64,000 nucleotides of DNA from Paenibacillus_S sp043945595 (GCF_043945595.1 NZ_JBIFNP010000001.1:4092001-4156000), one strand, 5' to 3'; counted from the first letter of the stretch, positions 44,394 through 52,573 are shown. A program made the numbers and translations. Notes: generated by a model not told the origin, from the sequence alone.

Positions 44394-45257
44394 TCATATT
44401 TCTTCCATCGCTTTAGGTGTCGAGAGGTATCGCATGAACGGCTCTCCAATAAGCAGAAGCTCTTTGCCAAGCTCCTTCGAATCCAGCGACTGCAGCTTGT
44501 CCTGCAGCTGCTTCATGCTCGAATTCAGCATCTGATACAGCTGCGGCGTTACTTTATATTTGAGCCAAATCGATCTCAGCTTGGACGGATCCGCATCCTC
44601 CGACTGTATATGCTTCTTCTCTTCCTTGGAAGCGAGCTGCATAATATGCCAATATCCCCAGCTGTCTTTATACTGCTGAGCGATTTCAGAGCGGTTGATT
44701 TCCTGCATTAGCACTTCGCACTGGGTAAACAGCCTCAGTACTTCCGGCCATGCGCCTCTCACCGATTCCTCCATAAAACCGGCAAAGGCGAGAAACAGCT
44801 GCGTCTTGACCTCCACCGACTGTTTTATGTAATCGTCCGCCGTCATCTTGATCTGCTTCATCAGCTGGTACAAGCTCATTTTCAGCCGGTTCGCTTCACA
44901 GATCGCATCGGAAATAATCCCGATCAAATGAATATGTCCTGCATGGGACAGCAGATAGTAGAACCTGCCGGAGAAGTAGTCGCCGGCAAGCACCTTCAAC
45001 TGCCTGGACCGGGATGCTTTCATTTCTTTCACATTATTATTGATGCTGACCATATCGTGCGTATCCAAGCCCATCTGCACGAGCGTAGTTACCAGGGTAA
45101 ATAGCTCGCTGCTGCTTGAGAACACACTGTGCCTGCTCAAAAATGCATATAACAACCGTGCCCGGAACTCCGGAAAATGAGGAAGGTCCGTATGCTTGGT
45201 GATCATGTCGTATTCCATATATTTTTGAGCCATTTCCGGTATCCGATAAGAATTCAT
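44394..45257 (-). CDS. hepS: Heptaprenyl diphosphate synthase component I
   Basis: Non-catalytic partner of HepT that sets product length. The protein is helical and carries the family stretches LSRHSVFSSSSELFTLVTTLVQMGLDTHD and LAGDYFSGRFYYLLSHAGHIHLIGIISDAICEAN. Length 287 is slightly longer than B. subtilis HepS. It lies between mtrB's neighbour and menG, as in B. subtilis (mtrB-hepS-menG-hepT), but here mqn genes are inserted before hepT. Confidence 0.92.
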   Translation of the reverse strand: MNSYRIPEMAQKYMEYDMITKHTDLPHFPEFRARLLYAFLSRHSVFSSSSELFTLVTTLVQMGLDTHDMVSINNNVKEMKASRSRQLKVLAGDYFSGRFYYLLSHAGHIHLIGIISDAICEANRLKMSLYQLMKQIKMTADDYIKQSVEVKTQLFLAFAGFMEESVRGAWPEVLRLFTQCEVLMQEINRSEIAQQYKDSWGYWHIMQLASKEEKKHIQSEDADPSKLRSIWLKYKVTPQLYQMLNSSMKQLQDKLQSLDSKELGKELLLIGEPFMRYLSTPKAMEEI

Positions 45258-45345
45258 ATTTTGCCTCCGACCCCATACAAAGAATCACAATATCTCCATC
45301 CAAATTATTATAGCACAATCGGACGTTTGACGCATAATAGATGTT

Positions 45346-45873
45346 TTAACTTTTTACATCGTAGCGCTCCTGCCATTTAGGCGTATACGTCATACGAAAA
45401 TGGGACTGCAGGTACGTTTCCAGCTCCTCCTCGCTCTCCGTTTCCTGCAGCGATTCGTTTGGCAGCCACTTCTCCCGCCTTGCGTCCGCCGCGACGAGCA
45501 GCGAAGCCGGTCTGCCGCCGTCCTTAGAGCCGTCCATCACCCGGACGAGCACCTGGTTGATGTTCGTAGAATTATGAAACAAGCTGCGCGGCAGCTCATA
45601 CAAATCTTGAACGATCTCCTTTTTGTCCGTAGCGGGCGAGGCCAGCAAATCGACGGAAACGATCGCATGCGTTACCTCTACTTTACGGATCCGAAGATGC
45701 AGCTGGGTTTTGCTCATTACATCCACGATATTGGTCTCCGAGACCTGCTGCGCCTTGGCGGAACGAAAGACGGACGTGCTTCCCAGCCGTTCAAGCTGCG
45801 GCAGCATGGAGAGCGCAATGAGGAGTCCCATGGAAAACAGAGTGGTTAACAGAAGACGGGCAATCCATTTCAA
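45346..45873 (-). CDS. Uncharacterised membrane-anchored protein
   Basis: About 175 residues with one N-terminal membrane segment (WIARLLLTTLFSMGLLIALSML) and a mostly hydrophilic outer part (SKTQLHLRIRKVEVTHAIVS; LVRVMDGSKDGGRPASLLVA). A TTG at 45873 with GGAGG ten bases upstream is my start; an ATG at 45933 lacks a site. It lies between hepS and mtrB. I do not recognise a family; Paenibacillus-specific envelope protein is my guess. Confidence 0.65.
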   Translation of the reverse strand: MKWIARLLLTTLFSMGLLIALSMLPQLERLGSTSVFRSAKAQQVSETNIVDVMSKTQLHLRIRKVEVTHAIVSVDLLASPATDKKEIVQDLYELPRSLFHNSTNINQVLVRVMDGSKDGGRPASLLVAADARREKWLPNESLQETESEEELETYLQSHFRMTYTPKWQERYDVKS

Positions 45874-45942
45874 CGGACAACTTCCTCCTTCATGAGGGTG
45901 AGTGCTTGACCGATAAAATCCCTCTTCTATCATTGTACAACG

Positions 45943-45964
45943 AAAAAAAGCAGGCTATGCCTGC
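45943..45964 (-). terminator. Terminator of mtrB
   Basis: On minus GCAGGC-ATA-GCCTGC followed by TTTTTTT, 13 bases after the mtrB stop. Confidence 0.85.
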
Positions 45965-45977
45965 AGAAACTGAGAAA

Positions 45978-46220
45978 TTATTCCTCTGTCTTCATAATGC
46001 CGAACTTGGTCATGACTTCCGCTTTGCCGCGGATCTTGACCGCTGAGGTATGAGCTGTAAACTGTGCGATCATAATTTCATTCTTGTCGAGCTTCTCGGT
46101 ATGGTGAAACCGGGTATCCTGGCCCCGGGTAAGGCCGATGACCTGAACTCCGTTTTCCTTTGCTTTAATAACAAAGTAATCTCCCTGCGTCTGATTTTGA
46201 TTCTGATTGTTGGCTTCCAT
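45978..46220 (-). CDS. mtrB: trp RNA-binding attenuation protein TRAP
   Basis: 80-residue subunit of the eleven-subunit ring that binds tryptophan and then NAG-repeat RNA. It reads YFVIKAKENGVQVIGLTRGQ, then FHHTEKLDKNEIMIAQFTAH and AVKIRGKAEV. The RNA-contact residues known in B. subtilis (Lys37, Lys56, Arg58, with Glu36 and Asp39) are conserved in TEKLDK and AVKIRG; Thr25, Thr30 and His33-type positions of the tryptophan pocket are kept too. ATG at 46220 with GGAAG at nine bases. The Asn/Gln-rich N-terminus (MEANNQNQNQTQG) is longer than in B. subtilis. The usual partner folE (mtrA) is not adjacent. Confidence 0.95.
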   Translation of the reverse strand: MEANNQNQNQTQGDYFVIKAKENGVQVIGLTRGQDTRFHHTEKLDKNEIMIAQFTAHTSAVKIRGKAEVMTKFGIMKTEE

Positions 46221-46357
46221 AAAGCGTCGCTTCCTTCCTGTCCATTCATCTAATTGTATGATGCAGAAAAACAAAACGAATGTCAACAGGACACAGGCAC
46301 TAAACCAACGCAAACGAAAAATTTTGCCTGGCACGCCCAAAGAAAAAAGCCGCCTGA

Positions 46358-47284
46358 TTAGGCAGCCATTGTATCCGTAGCATAGCTCGTTTCTTTCTTC
46401 CCGCTATAAAAAGCTATAAACCAGTTTGGCAGCAGCTTCGTACCGTATTTGATCACAACGTCGGCCAGCTTTACCGTACCGAATGCGAACAGCATGCCGG
46501 CAATCACATCCAGCACCCAGTGAATTTGCAGGTACATGGTTGAGAAAATGATCGAGGCGCAGTAGGCGACCATCATATATTTAAAAATGCGATCCTTCTC
46601 GCGCAAAGCAAGCAGCAGCATGGCAAACGAGATTGACGTATGCATACTCGGAAAGCAGTTCATGACATTGACGAGCATTTCATTCTCGGTGGCAAACTGA
46701 CGGCCGAGCAGATCGGGCTGGCCTTTTACCCACCAAACTTCACGCAGCAAAATCAAATTATAAAAAGGCAGAATAAGAGGAAACTGCAATAAGTGCCCGG
46801 AGAGCGCGTAGGAAAGCATCTTCTTCATGCTCTTCGTCCAGAAGCTGCGAACGATACAAATCCACAGCGACAAAACAAAGCCGTAGTTGTAAATCCACAC
46901 GAAAGCTTTATCCATAGCCGGCGTTTTAAACGTTCTCGCCCATCCGGCGCTATTCAACGGTATGCTGTTCATCATGTTGTCCCACGTCCATGGATGGCGG
47001 TTGTTTTCGAACATCCAGTTCGCAATTTTCCACCACAGCCCGTTGCCTGATCCATAGAAATAGTAGAACACATACAGCATGGGGATACCGAAAATAAAAA
47101 ATCGTTTCCAATCGACGTCTATCTGATCTTTACGAACCCCTAAAAGACAGACCAAAAGCAATACCCAGCACGAAGGACTCCAAGCGCCCGCGATGCCAAT
47201 GCGCCAGATTAGGAATATCGACAGGATAATCCCGTACATCGTCCAATCGTTAGACGCAAGCCATAATTTTGTTTTCTCTTTCAC
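46358..47284 (-). CDS. PAP2-superfamily membrane protein
   Basis: About 308-residue polytopic protein with phosphatase motifs near the C-terminus: NCFPSMHTSISFAML and QIHWVLDVIAG, the second and third parts of a lipid phosphate phosphatase/phosphotransferase site. This spacing resembles the Aur1/inositol-phosphotransferase-like branch. I use the GTG at 47284 (translated MKEKTKLWLASNDWTMYG) with GAGGGGG ten bases upstream; a TTG at 47317 is the alternative. It sits where folE lies in B. subtilis. Substrate unknown. Confidence 0.8.
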   Translation of the reverse strand: MKEKTKLWLASNDWTMYGIILSIFLIWRIGIAGAWSPSCWVLLLVCLLGVRKDQIDVDWKRFFIFGIPMLYVFYYFYGSGNGLWWKIANWMFENNRHPWTWDNMMNSIPLNSAGWARTFKTPAMDKAFVWIYNYGFVLSLWICIVRSFWTKSMKKMLSYALSGHLLQFPLILPFYNLILLREVWWVKGQPDLLGRQFATENEMLVNVMNCFPSMHTSISFAMLLLALREKDRIFKYMMVAYCASIIFSTMYLQIHWVLDVIAGMLFAFGTVKLADVVIKYGTKLLPNWFIAFYSGKKETSYATDTMAA

Positions 47285-47443
47285 TCCAGCTAATCCCCCT
47301 CTTAAGGTGTCGAACAATAAAAATGAAGTTACCGCCCACTCAGTATATCAAAAAATTGTGCGAATAGCTTCATAAAATTTTAACATGTCTATGCTTACTT
47401 GACTATAGTCCTAATGTTCGTTCGGCCATGCCCCTTACGGCCT

Positions 47444-47482
47444 AAAAGAAGAAAGAGACACCGCTATAACGATGTCTCTTTC
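47444..47482 (-). terminator. Terminator of the tRNA-Pro gene
   Basis: On minus AAAGAGACA/TGTCTCTTT with a 12-base loop, then CTTCTTTT. It starts two bases after the encoded CCA. Confidence 0.8.
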
Positions 47483-47483
47483 A

Positions 47484-47560
47484 TGGTCGGAGTAACACGA
47501 TTCGAACGTGCGACCTCACCCACCCCAAGGGTGCGCGCTACCAGGCTGCGCCATACCCCG
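47484..47560 (-). tRNA. tRNA-Pro (anticodon GGG)
   Basis: Cloverleaf on minus from CGGGGTA to CCA. The acceptor pairs CGGGGUA/UACUCCG (one G-U), the D arm is GCGCAGCCUGGUAGCGC, the anticodon stem CACCC/GGGUG encloses UUGGGGU with anticodon GGG, and the T arm contains GTTCGAATC. The 3' CCA is encoded (TGG at 47484-47486 on plus). It decodes CCC/CCU. Confidence 0.95.
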
Positions 47561-47624
47561 ATTACCTTTACGAACAATTTATATTATAAAATGGAAGACG
47601 CTGCTTGTAAAGGGTTGCTGCAGC

Positions 47625-47661
47625 AAAAAACACCCGCAGCTCATTTGCAAGCCGCGGGTGT
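47625..47661 (-). terminator. Terminator of hbs
   Basis: On minus ACACCCGC/GCGGGTGT with a 16-base apical part containing GCTTGC/GAGCT, then TTTTTT. It lies about 50 bases after hbs. Confidence 0.85.
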
Positions 47662-47713
47662 TTCTCCACAACGAAGGATAACATTTGATTCATGTTATGT
47701 AGAAAAACCGTTA

Positions 47714-47986
47714 TTATTGAATCCCGTCTCTCAGTGCTTTCCCTGGCTTGAAAGCAGGGATTTTGCTGGAAGGGATTTCGATTTCTTCGCCTGTTTGCGG
47801 GTTACGTCCTTTACGAGCGGAACGTTCACGAACTTCAAAATTTCCGAATCCAACCAGTTGTACTTTATCTCCACCTTGCAAAGCTTCAGAGATCGCTTCG
47901 AAGACAGCTTCAACCGCTTTCGTTGCATCCTTCTTGGAAAGCTCGCTTGTTTCTGCTACTTTATTAATCAATTCAGATTTATTCAT
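47714..47986 (-). CDS. hbs: DNA-binding protein HU
   Basis: 90-residue nucleoid protein. MNKSELINKVAETSELSKKD at the start, GFGNFEVRERSARKGRNPQTG with the DNA-minor-groove arm, and IPAFKPGKALRD at the end are all canonical. The ATG at 47986 has GGAGG at eight bases; another ATG nine bases upstream is too close to the site. Confidence 0.97.
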   Translation of the reverse strand: MNKSELINKVAETSELSKKDATKAVEAVFEAISEALQGGDKVQLVGFGNFEVRERSARKGRNPQTGEEIEIPSSKIPAFKPGKALRDGIQ

Positions 47987-48092
47987 GCCATTCACCTCCC
48001 CCCAAGAGAAATTGCTATCTCGTTATTCTCTTTGTTAACGGAAATGTTCAAAAATATACATCTGACGCTGTAAAACCGAACAAATCAAGACT

Positions 48093-48121
48093 ATAGTAAT
48101 ACACCCATGTTACTTTTTCAA
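48093..48121 (-). promoter_or_regulatory. Predicted sigma-A promoter of hbs
   Basis: On minus TTGAAA (48116-48121), 17 bases, TACTAT (48093-48098). It lies directly after the spoIVA terminator and gives a leader of about 100 bases. Confidence 0.6.
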
Positions 48122-48127
48122 GTAAAA

Positions 48128-48158
48128 ACAAAAAAATGCACCCTTCGGAGTGCATTTT
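48128..48158 (-). terminator. Terminator of spoIVA
   Basis: On minus AAAATGCAC/GTGCATTTT around TCCGAAGG, then TTTTTTG. About 22 bases after the spoIVA stop. Confidence 0.85.
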
Positions 48159-48180
48159 CGTTGAGTAACTGTGACATATA

Positions 48181-49659
48181 TCACAGAATAATAGCTATCA
48201 GCCCACCGGAGCCTTCATTGATAATACGTCCCAGCGTTTCCTGCAGCTTGTATCTGGCATTGTCCGGCATCATCGCCAGCTTGCCCTGAATGCCTTCGCG
48301 AACGATGGAGTGAAGCGATCTTCCGAAAATATCCGACTCCCACATTTTCAGCGGGTTGTCCTCGAAATCCTGCATCAAATAACGCACAAGCTCCTCGCTC
48401 TGCTTCTCTGTGCCGATGATCGGTGAAAACTCGGATTCGACGTCGACGCGAATCATGTGTATAGACGGCGCTGTGGCCTTCAATCTTACTCCGAAGCGGG
48501 ACCCCTGGCGAATGAGCTCCGGCTCCTCCAGAGCCATATCGGCAAGCGTCGGAGGCGCAATTCCGTAGCCTGTCGTCTTGACCATTTCCAAAGCCTCGGC
48601 AAAATGGTCGTATTCCCGCTTCGCATGGCTGAAATCCTGCATCAGCTGGAGCAGATGGTCTTTGCCGCGGATTTCCACGCCCACGACTTCCATCAGAATC
48701 CGGTCATACAGCTCATCCGGAGCATACAGGTCGATTTCTGCGACGCCCTGCCCCATATTCATACCCGCCAGAGCGGCTTTTTCGATAAAGTCGTATTCTT
48801 CGAATTGGGCTACAACCCGGTCGACATCGCGCAGCCTGCGGATGTCCTGCACGGTTTCGCGGACGGAATTCTCGAAGTGGGAGCGGAGCCAGTGATTTTC
48901 CTCCAGCACCATCACCCAGCTTGGCAGATTCACATTCACCTCGTGAACCGGGAATTCGTACAGCACCTCGCGAAGCACGGAGGTCATATCATCCTCATTC
49001 ATGTTTGCAACGCTCATGGACACGACAGGCACATCATGCTGCGTCTGCAGCTGGCTGCGCAGCTCCTGGGCGAAGTCCCCGTTCGGCTTGGTCGAGTTGA
49101 CGATGACGATAAACGGTTTGCCGACTTCTTTCAGCTCGTTGATGATTCTTTCCTCGGCATCTACATAGGAAGCCCGGGGAATTTCAGCGATGGAGCCGTC
49201 CGTCGTTATGACAACGCCAAGCGTGGCATGCTCCTGGATTACCTTGCGCGTGCCGATTTCGGCCGCTTCCTGAAAAGGTATCGCCTCGTCGAACCAAGGC
49301 GTATTAATCATGCGAGGACCGTTCTCATCCTCGTAGCCCTTGGCCCCTTCCACCACATAGCCTACACAATCCACCAGACGTACATTGACATTCAGTCCTT
49401 CAGCAACATGCAGCTGCACTGCATTGTTCGGTACGAATTTCGGCTCTGTCGTCATAATGGTGCGGCCCGCAGCGCTTTGCGGCAGCTCATCCGTCGCCCG
49501 AATGCGGTCCGATTCATTCTGAATGTTGGGCAGCACGATCGACTCCATAAAGCGCTTGATAAACGTTGATTTCCCAGTACGGACCGCTCCAACGACCCCC
49601 AGGTAAATATCCCCGCCAGTACGCTCTGCAATGTCCTTAAAGATATCCACTTTTTCCAA
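48181..49659 (-). CDS. spoIVA: Stage IV sporulation protein A
   Basis: Morphogenetic ATPase that polymerises on the forespore to base the spore coat. Walker A GAVRTGKSTFIKRF is at residues 24-37, with TTEPKFVPNNAVQL, VRLVDCVGYVV and NSTKPNGDFAQEL as further motifs of its TRAFAC-like domain; the C-terminus (GGLIAIIL) matches the membrane-interacting end. Length 492 is as in B. subtilis. The start is TTG at 49659 after AGGAGG. A sigma-E-like promoter precedes it. Confidence 0.97.
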   Translation of the reverse strand: MEKVDIFKDIAERTGGDIYLGVVGAVRTGKSTFIKRFMESIVLPNIQNESDRIRATDELPQSAAGRTIMTTEPKFVPNNAVQLHVAEGLNVNVRLVDCVGYVVEGAKGYEDENGPRMINTPWFDEAIPFQEAAEIGTRKVIQEHATLGVVITTDGSIAEIPRASYVDAEERIINELKEVGKPFIVIVNSTKPNGDFAQELRSQLQTQHDVPVVSMSVANMNEDDMTSVLREVLYEFPVHEVNVNLPSWVMVLEENHWLRSHFENSVRETVQDIRRLRDVDRVVAQFEEYDFIEKAALAGMNMGQGVAEIDLYAPDELYDRILMEVVGVEIRGKDHLLQLMQDFSHAKREYDHFAEALEMVKTTGYGIAPPTLADMALEEPELIRQGSRFGVRLKATAPSIHMIRVDVESEFSPIIGTEKQSEELVRYLMQDFEDNPLKMWESDIFGRSLHSIVREGIQGKLAMMPDNARYKLQETLGRIINEGSGGLIAIIL

Positions 49660-49720
49660 TGAGAATCCCTCCTACAGGTTGTTTAAGACGAAACTCGTAC
49701 ATGCTTTTTGGACTAGTAAA

Positions 49721-49748
49721 AATATATGTACTAGCAAGCGAAATATGA
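49721..49748 (-). promoter_or_regulatory. Candidate sigma-E promoter of spoIVA
   Basis: On minus TCATATT (49742-49748) and CATATATT (49721-49728), 13 bases apart. The -35 fits the sigma-E pattern fully and the -10 fits CATA and the last T; spacing is one base short of the typical 14. spoIVA is sigma-E-dependent in B. subtilis. No gene is visible in 49660-49866. Confidence 0.5.
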
Positions 49749-49866
49749 TGAAATAATTGTGCCTTTATTTCGAAATCACTCCTTGCTTGTTCGCGGGCAT
49801 CACACGCCGCAGCTTTATCTCTCTGAGAATATATGAACCGATGCGGGGCGTTATTCTTTGCAGCAC

Positions 49867-49908
49867 AAAAAAACCTCTATCTCCCTTGCAATTCAAGGTT
49901 AATAGAGG
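49867..49908 (-). terminator. Terminator of the YphF-like lipoprotein gene
   Basis: On minus CCTCTAT/ATAGAGG with inner CCTTG/CAAGG, then TTTTTTT. Twelve bases past the stop. Confidence 0.85.
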
Positions 49909-49920
49909 CTTTATCGATAA

Positions 49921-50646
49921 TTATTTAAGCGAAGGGGCCGGCTGTCCGTTGACCCAGCGATAAGCAAGGGTGCGGGCAGGGACGAAGTAGGAATCCTTGA
50001 CTAACAGCTCGCGCAGATCCTGATCCGCCTTCAAGCTGCTCTGCAGCGATTTTTTATCGATCAGCCGCATGATTTCCTCCGAATAATCGATGGAAACCTG
50101 TCCCGCATCGTCCATAAAAAACGGCAGCACTACATTGCGCGTATACATGCTATGGACCTCGACCGGCTTCTTTTTCATTTTGGCAAAATCGATCCGGTAT
50201 AACGACGGGGCAATCTCTTCCCCCTTCGGAATGTTCCCGTAATTTTTGGAACGGTACTCGTCAACAAGCTTCTGGACTTCCACCGTCTGCTGGAACGACG
50301 TCAAATCCATCATTTTGACCGTCGGCTTCGTCTCGGCATCCACCAGTACATAGATGGCGCTGCCCCCGTTCTCAAAAGCGTTGGCCGGCACGTTGCTGAT
50401 GACGCCGCGTTCCTTCATTTTTTTAAAATCGACCGGATACTTTTCATAAATCGGCGTCGTTTCTTCACTATTTTTGATCGGCAGCACGCCGGTTTTGGCA
50501 TGATATTGATCGACCGCATTTTGCACTACGACTATATATTCCCCTGTCGCGACCTGATTTTCCTGACGCATTTCGTTCGGATACATACAGCCGGCTCCCA
50601 GCACACAAAGCAGAGCCAGCAAGAAACCGATTGCCGCTTTCTTCAA
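49921..50646 (-). CDS. yphF: YphF-like lipoprotein of unknown function
   Basis: 241-residue lipoprotein: signal MKKAAIGFLLALLCVLGAGC with lipobox Cys20, then a soluble outer domain with repeated ...QNAVDQYHAKTGVLPIKN... and ...KLVDEYRSKNYGNIPKGEE... segments that look like two related halves. Start is TTG at 50646 overlapping the end of the ferredoxin gene region. It occupies the place of yphF upstream of spoIVA. Role unknown. Confidence 0.75.
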   Translation of the reverse strand: MKKAAIGFLLALLCVLGAGCMYPNEMRQENQVATGEYIVVVQNAVDQYHAKTGVLPIKNSEETTPIYEKYPVDFKKMKERGVISNVPANAFENGGSAIYVLVDAETKPTVKMMDLTSFQQTVEVQKLVDEYRSKNYGNIPKGEEIAPSLYRIDFAKMKKKPVEVHSMYTRNVVLPFFMDDAGQVSIDYSEEIMRLIDKKSLQSSLKADQDLRELLVKDSYFVPARTLAYRWVNGQPAPSLK

Positions 50647-50650
50647 AATG

Positions 50651-50992
50651 TCAACACCCTTCCTCTTCCTGCTGTCTTGCCAGCTGCTTTCTGACAGCCG
50701 CCTTTAACGGGTCTTCCGGAAGCACTGCAGTGACCGTTCCCGTTACTTTAGCCTGGCAGGCGAGCCGGTACCCCTGCTCTTCCTGTCCTCCCAGCTTCAA
50801 ACGCTCGTTCTGATTGATCGGCGCGAGCCCCGACGGATCCGGCACCTGAACCTTACACATCATACAGGCTGCTTTGCCCCCGCAGCGCGTCCGAATCTGC
50901 ACTCTCGCCCTCCGCGAGGCATCCAGGATCGTCGTTCCCGGCCTGACCTCAACGGTCTTACCGTCCGGCAGAAATGTCACTTTTGCTCCCAT
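50651..50992 (-). CDS. [2Fe-2S] ferredoxin-like protein 1
   Basis: 113-residue adrenodoxin/plant-type ferredoxin. The cluster cysteines are Cys37, Cys43, Cys46 and Cys79 (CGGKAACMMC and LACQ). The Cys-x5-Cys-x2-Cys spacing is one residue longer than the usual Cys-x4. The C-terminus is basic and Gln-rich. It directly precedes yphF. Electron partners unknown. Confidence 0.85.
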   Translation of the reverse strand: MGAKVTFLPDGKTVEVRPGTTILDASRRARVQIRTRCGGKAACMMCKVQVPDPSGLAPINQNERLKLGGQEEQGYRLACQAKVTGTVTAVLPEDPLKAAVRKQLARQQEEEGC

Positions 50993-51010
50993 CGTGATTC
51001 GGCGGCTCCT

Positions 51011-51634
51011 TTATAGTCCTCTTTTTTCTTCTTGTGCCAACACATGATGTAATCGTGACACAAATTCCTCGCTCCATATGCTGCGAGACAGCAAATCATC
51101 CAAAGCCGCTGTCGCTTGAGGCGAACCGCTGCCGCTTCTTTGGCCTAGAGCCCGCGCGATGCTCTCATAACGGTCGGGACGGACTCTAAGCAGATTGAAA
51201 AGCAGCTCATGCTCAAGCGGCATCAGCCGAAGCTCCTCCAGGCCGCACGCGGCATAATCAGCCGCAGGAACCGCTCCATGCTTGTCATACAAATAAGCTG
51301 CCTCTACCTTGTAGACGCAGCCATAGGCCGATACAACGAATCCTCCGACCAGCTCTACCTTGACGTCATGTATTAAATAATGGCTTAAAATCGACCGGTA
51401 CTGCCCGGAACGGTCATCCAGCTGCTCGTCCACCGCAAATTCAATCAGCGCCTGATGAATGAGCTTCGCTGCGTCATCATCCGCGTACAAGTCCAAATCC
51501 CGCGGCTCCGAGGCCAGCGGCACTCCTTGAAGCAGCAGTCCCGTACTGCCTCCTACCAGCCACGGCACCTGAATGGGGCGGAGTCTTTTATTAATCTCAG
51601 CCAGCGCCCGTTCCAGCTTATCCGTCATTTTCAT
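51011..51634 (-). CDS. Nucleotidyltransferase-like protein
   Basis: 207-residue protein whose start fits a minimal nucleotidyltransferase fold: LVGGSTGLLLQG then EPRDLDLYADD, equivalent to the GS...DxD motif. A third Asp/Glu may be in HDVKVELVGGF. Such proteins include DUF-type NTases of unknown substrate and AbiEii-like toxins; no antitoxin partner is seen. GAGGG precedes the ATG. It lies between two ferredoxin genes. Confidence 0.65.
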   Translation of the reverse strand: MKMTDKLERALAEINKRLRPIQVPWLVGGSTGLLLQGVPLASEPRDLDLYADDDAAKLIHQALIEFAVDEQLDDRSGQYRSILSHYLIHDVKVELVGGFVVSAYGCVYKVEAAYLYDKHGAVPAADYAACGLEELRLMPLEHELLFNLLRVRPDRYESIARALGQRSGSGSPQATAALDDLLSRSIWSEEFVSRLHHVLAQEEKRGL

Positions 51635-51666
51635 GCTTAACCCTCATTTCCCGGCATACATCCTTA

Positions 51667-51960
51667 TTAAAAATAAGGTCGGTGGGTAACCGAAATCGTT
51701 CCCTCCCGCTTCACTGTCGCTTGGCATGCCAGACGAAAGCCTTCCTCTATCTCCTCCGGCTCCAGCCGATCCAATTCCGCATCTGTAGGCTCGTTCAACC
51801 ATTCCGTTCCCTCGGTGACCAGACACCGGCAGCGGGCACAGGTTCCCCGCGTACAAGAGAACGCCCACTCCACCTTGTGCTTCATCGCCAGATCCAATAA
51901 GGTCAGACCGGTTTCCGGTTCTATTTGCTGCTGATTTTTACGCCCCTTGATTGTAATCAT
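51667..51960 (-). CDS. [2Fe-2S] ferredoxin-like protein 2
   Basis: 97-residue ferredoxin with Cys36, Cys41, Cys44 and Cys79 (CTRGTCARC and LACQ), the standard Cys-x4-Cys-x2-Cys...Cys pattern. I use the ATG at 51960 (MITIKGRKNQQQ) with GGGAG at nine bases. It shares the ...GFRLACQA... element with ferredoxin 1 and is probably a paralogue. Confidence 0.87.
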   Translation of the reverse strand: MITIKGRKNQQQIEPETGLTLLDLAMKHKVEWAFSCTRGTCARCRCLVTEGTEWLNEPTDAELDRLEPEEIEEGFRLACQATVKREGTISVTHRPYF

Positions 51961-51979
51961 GCTGCCTTGCTCCCCCACC

Positions 51980-52159
51980 TTATAATATCGACACGATCAT
52001 ATACAGCAATATCGGCAAAAACAGCATAAACGCGACCATCGAGAGCACGATGCGCAGCACTCCCTTGGTTTTGCTTCGCGCAAAAGTGATCAGCAGCGAT
52101 GCAGCCACCATTAATCCGATCGCAATAAACGATGCCCACATTTTGTCCATTGGCGACAT
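51980..52159 (-). CDS. yphE: DUF2768 membrane protein (YphE-like)
   Basis: 59-residue protein with two membrane helices (ASFIAIGLMVAASLLITFA and IVLSMVAFMLFLPILLYMIV) joined by a basic loop. The ATG at 52159 (MSPMDKMW) has GGGGG ten bases upstream. Size, topology and place between gpsA and yphF match YphE. Function unknown. Confidence 0.8.
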   Translation of the reverse strand: MSPMDKMWASFIAIGLMVAASLLITFARSKTKGVLRIVLSMVAFMLFLPILLYMIVSIL

Positions 52160-52248
52160 GTTTCGAATACCCCCTAAATCATCCCTTGCCTGCAAAAAGA
52201 CTGTGCTTTTGTTTGCTTGTCCCAAAATATTCTAAGCTATTATAGCAC

Positions 52249-52284
52249 AAAAAAAGCACACGCGCGCCGTTTGGCCGCCTGTGC
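52249..52284 (-). terminator. Terminator after spoVIF
   Basis: On minus GCACA/TGTGC with inner GGC/GCGC pairing, then TTTTTTT. Eleven bases after the spoVIF stop. Confidence 0.75.
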
Positions 52285-52294
52285 CACGAAACTG

Positions 52295-52573
52295 TTACTT
52301 TTTACTGATCATTTTCATTAGCTGTTCCATGCTGTTGCCGTTCATTTTGCTGCTTTTAATCGCCTGGATCAGCTCATTCATCGTCGATTCGGATACCGGC
52401 ACGTTGACGAGTCCGGAAACCTGCTTGATCAGCTGTCTCAGCTGAGCGTCACTTTGCATTGTGGAAGGCTTCACGCCACTGGCCAGCTTATAGATGTCCT
52501 TCTCGCTGACGTTTTTACCGGTTTTTTTCTTAACGACGTTCAGCACGTCCTTGGACATATTTTTATTGGTCAC
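52295..52573 (-). CDS. spoVIF: Stage VI sporulation protein F
   Basis: 92-residue helical protein with KKTGKNVSEKDIYKLASGV, LIKQVSGLVNVPVSES and MNELIQAIKSS, matching the SpoVIF (YjcC) family that supports spore coat assembly in B. subtilis. Start is GTG at 52573 after GGAGGG at eight bases. In B. subtilis this gene lies elsewhere. Confidence 0.8.
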   Translation of the reverse strand: MTNKNMSKDVLNVVKKKTGKNVSEKDIYKLASGVKPSTMQSDAQLRQLIKQVSGLVNVPVSESTMNELIQAIKSSKMNGNSMEQLMKMISKK

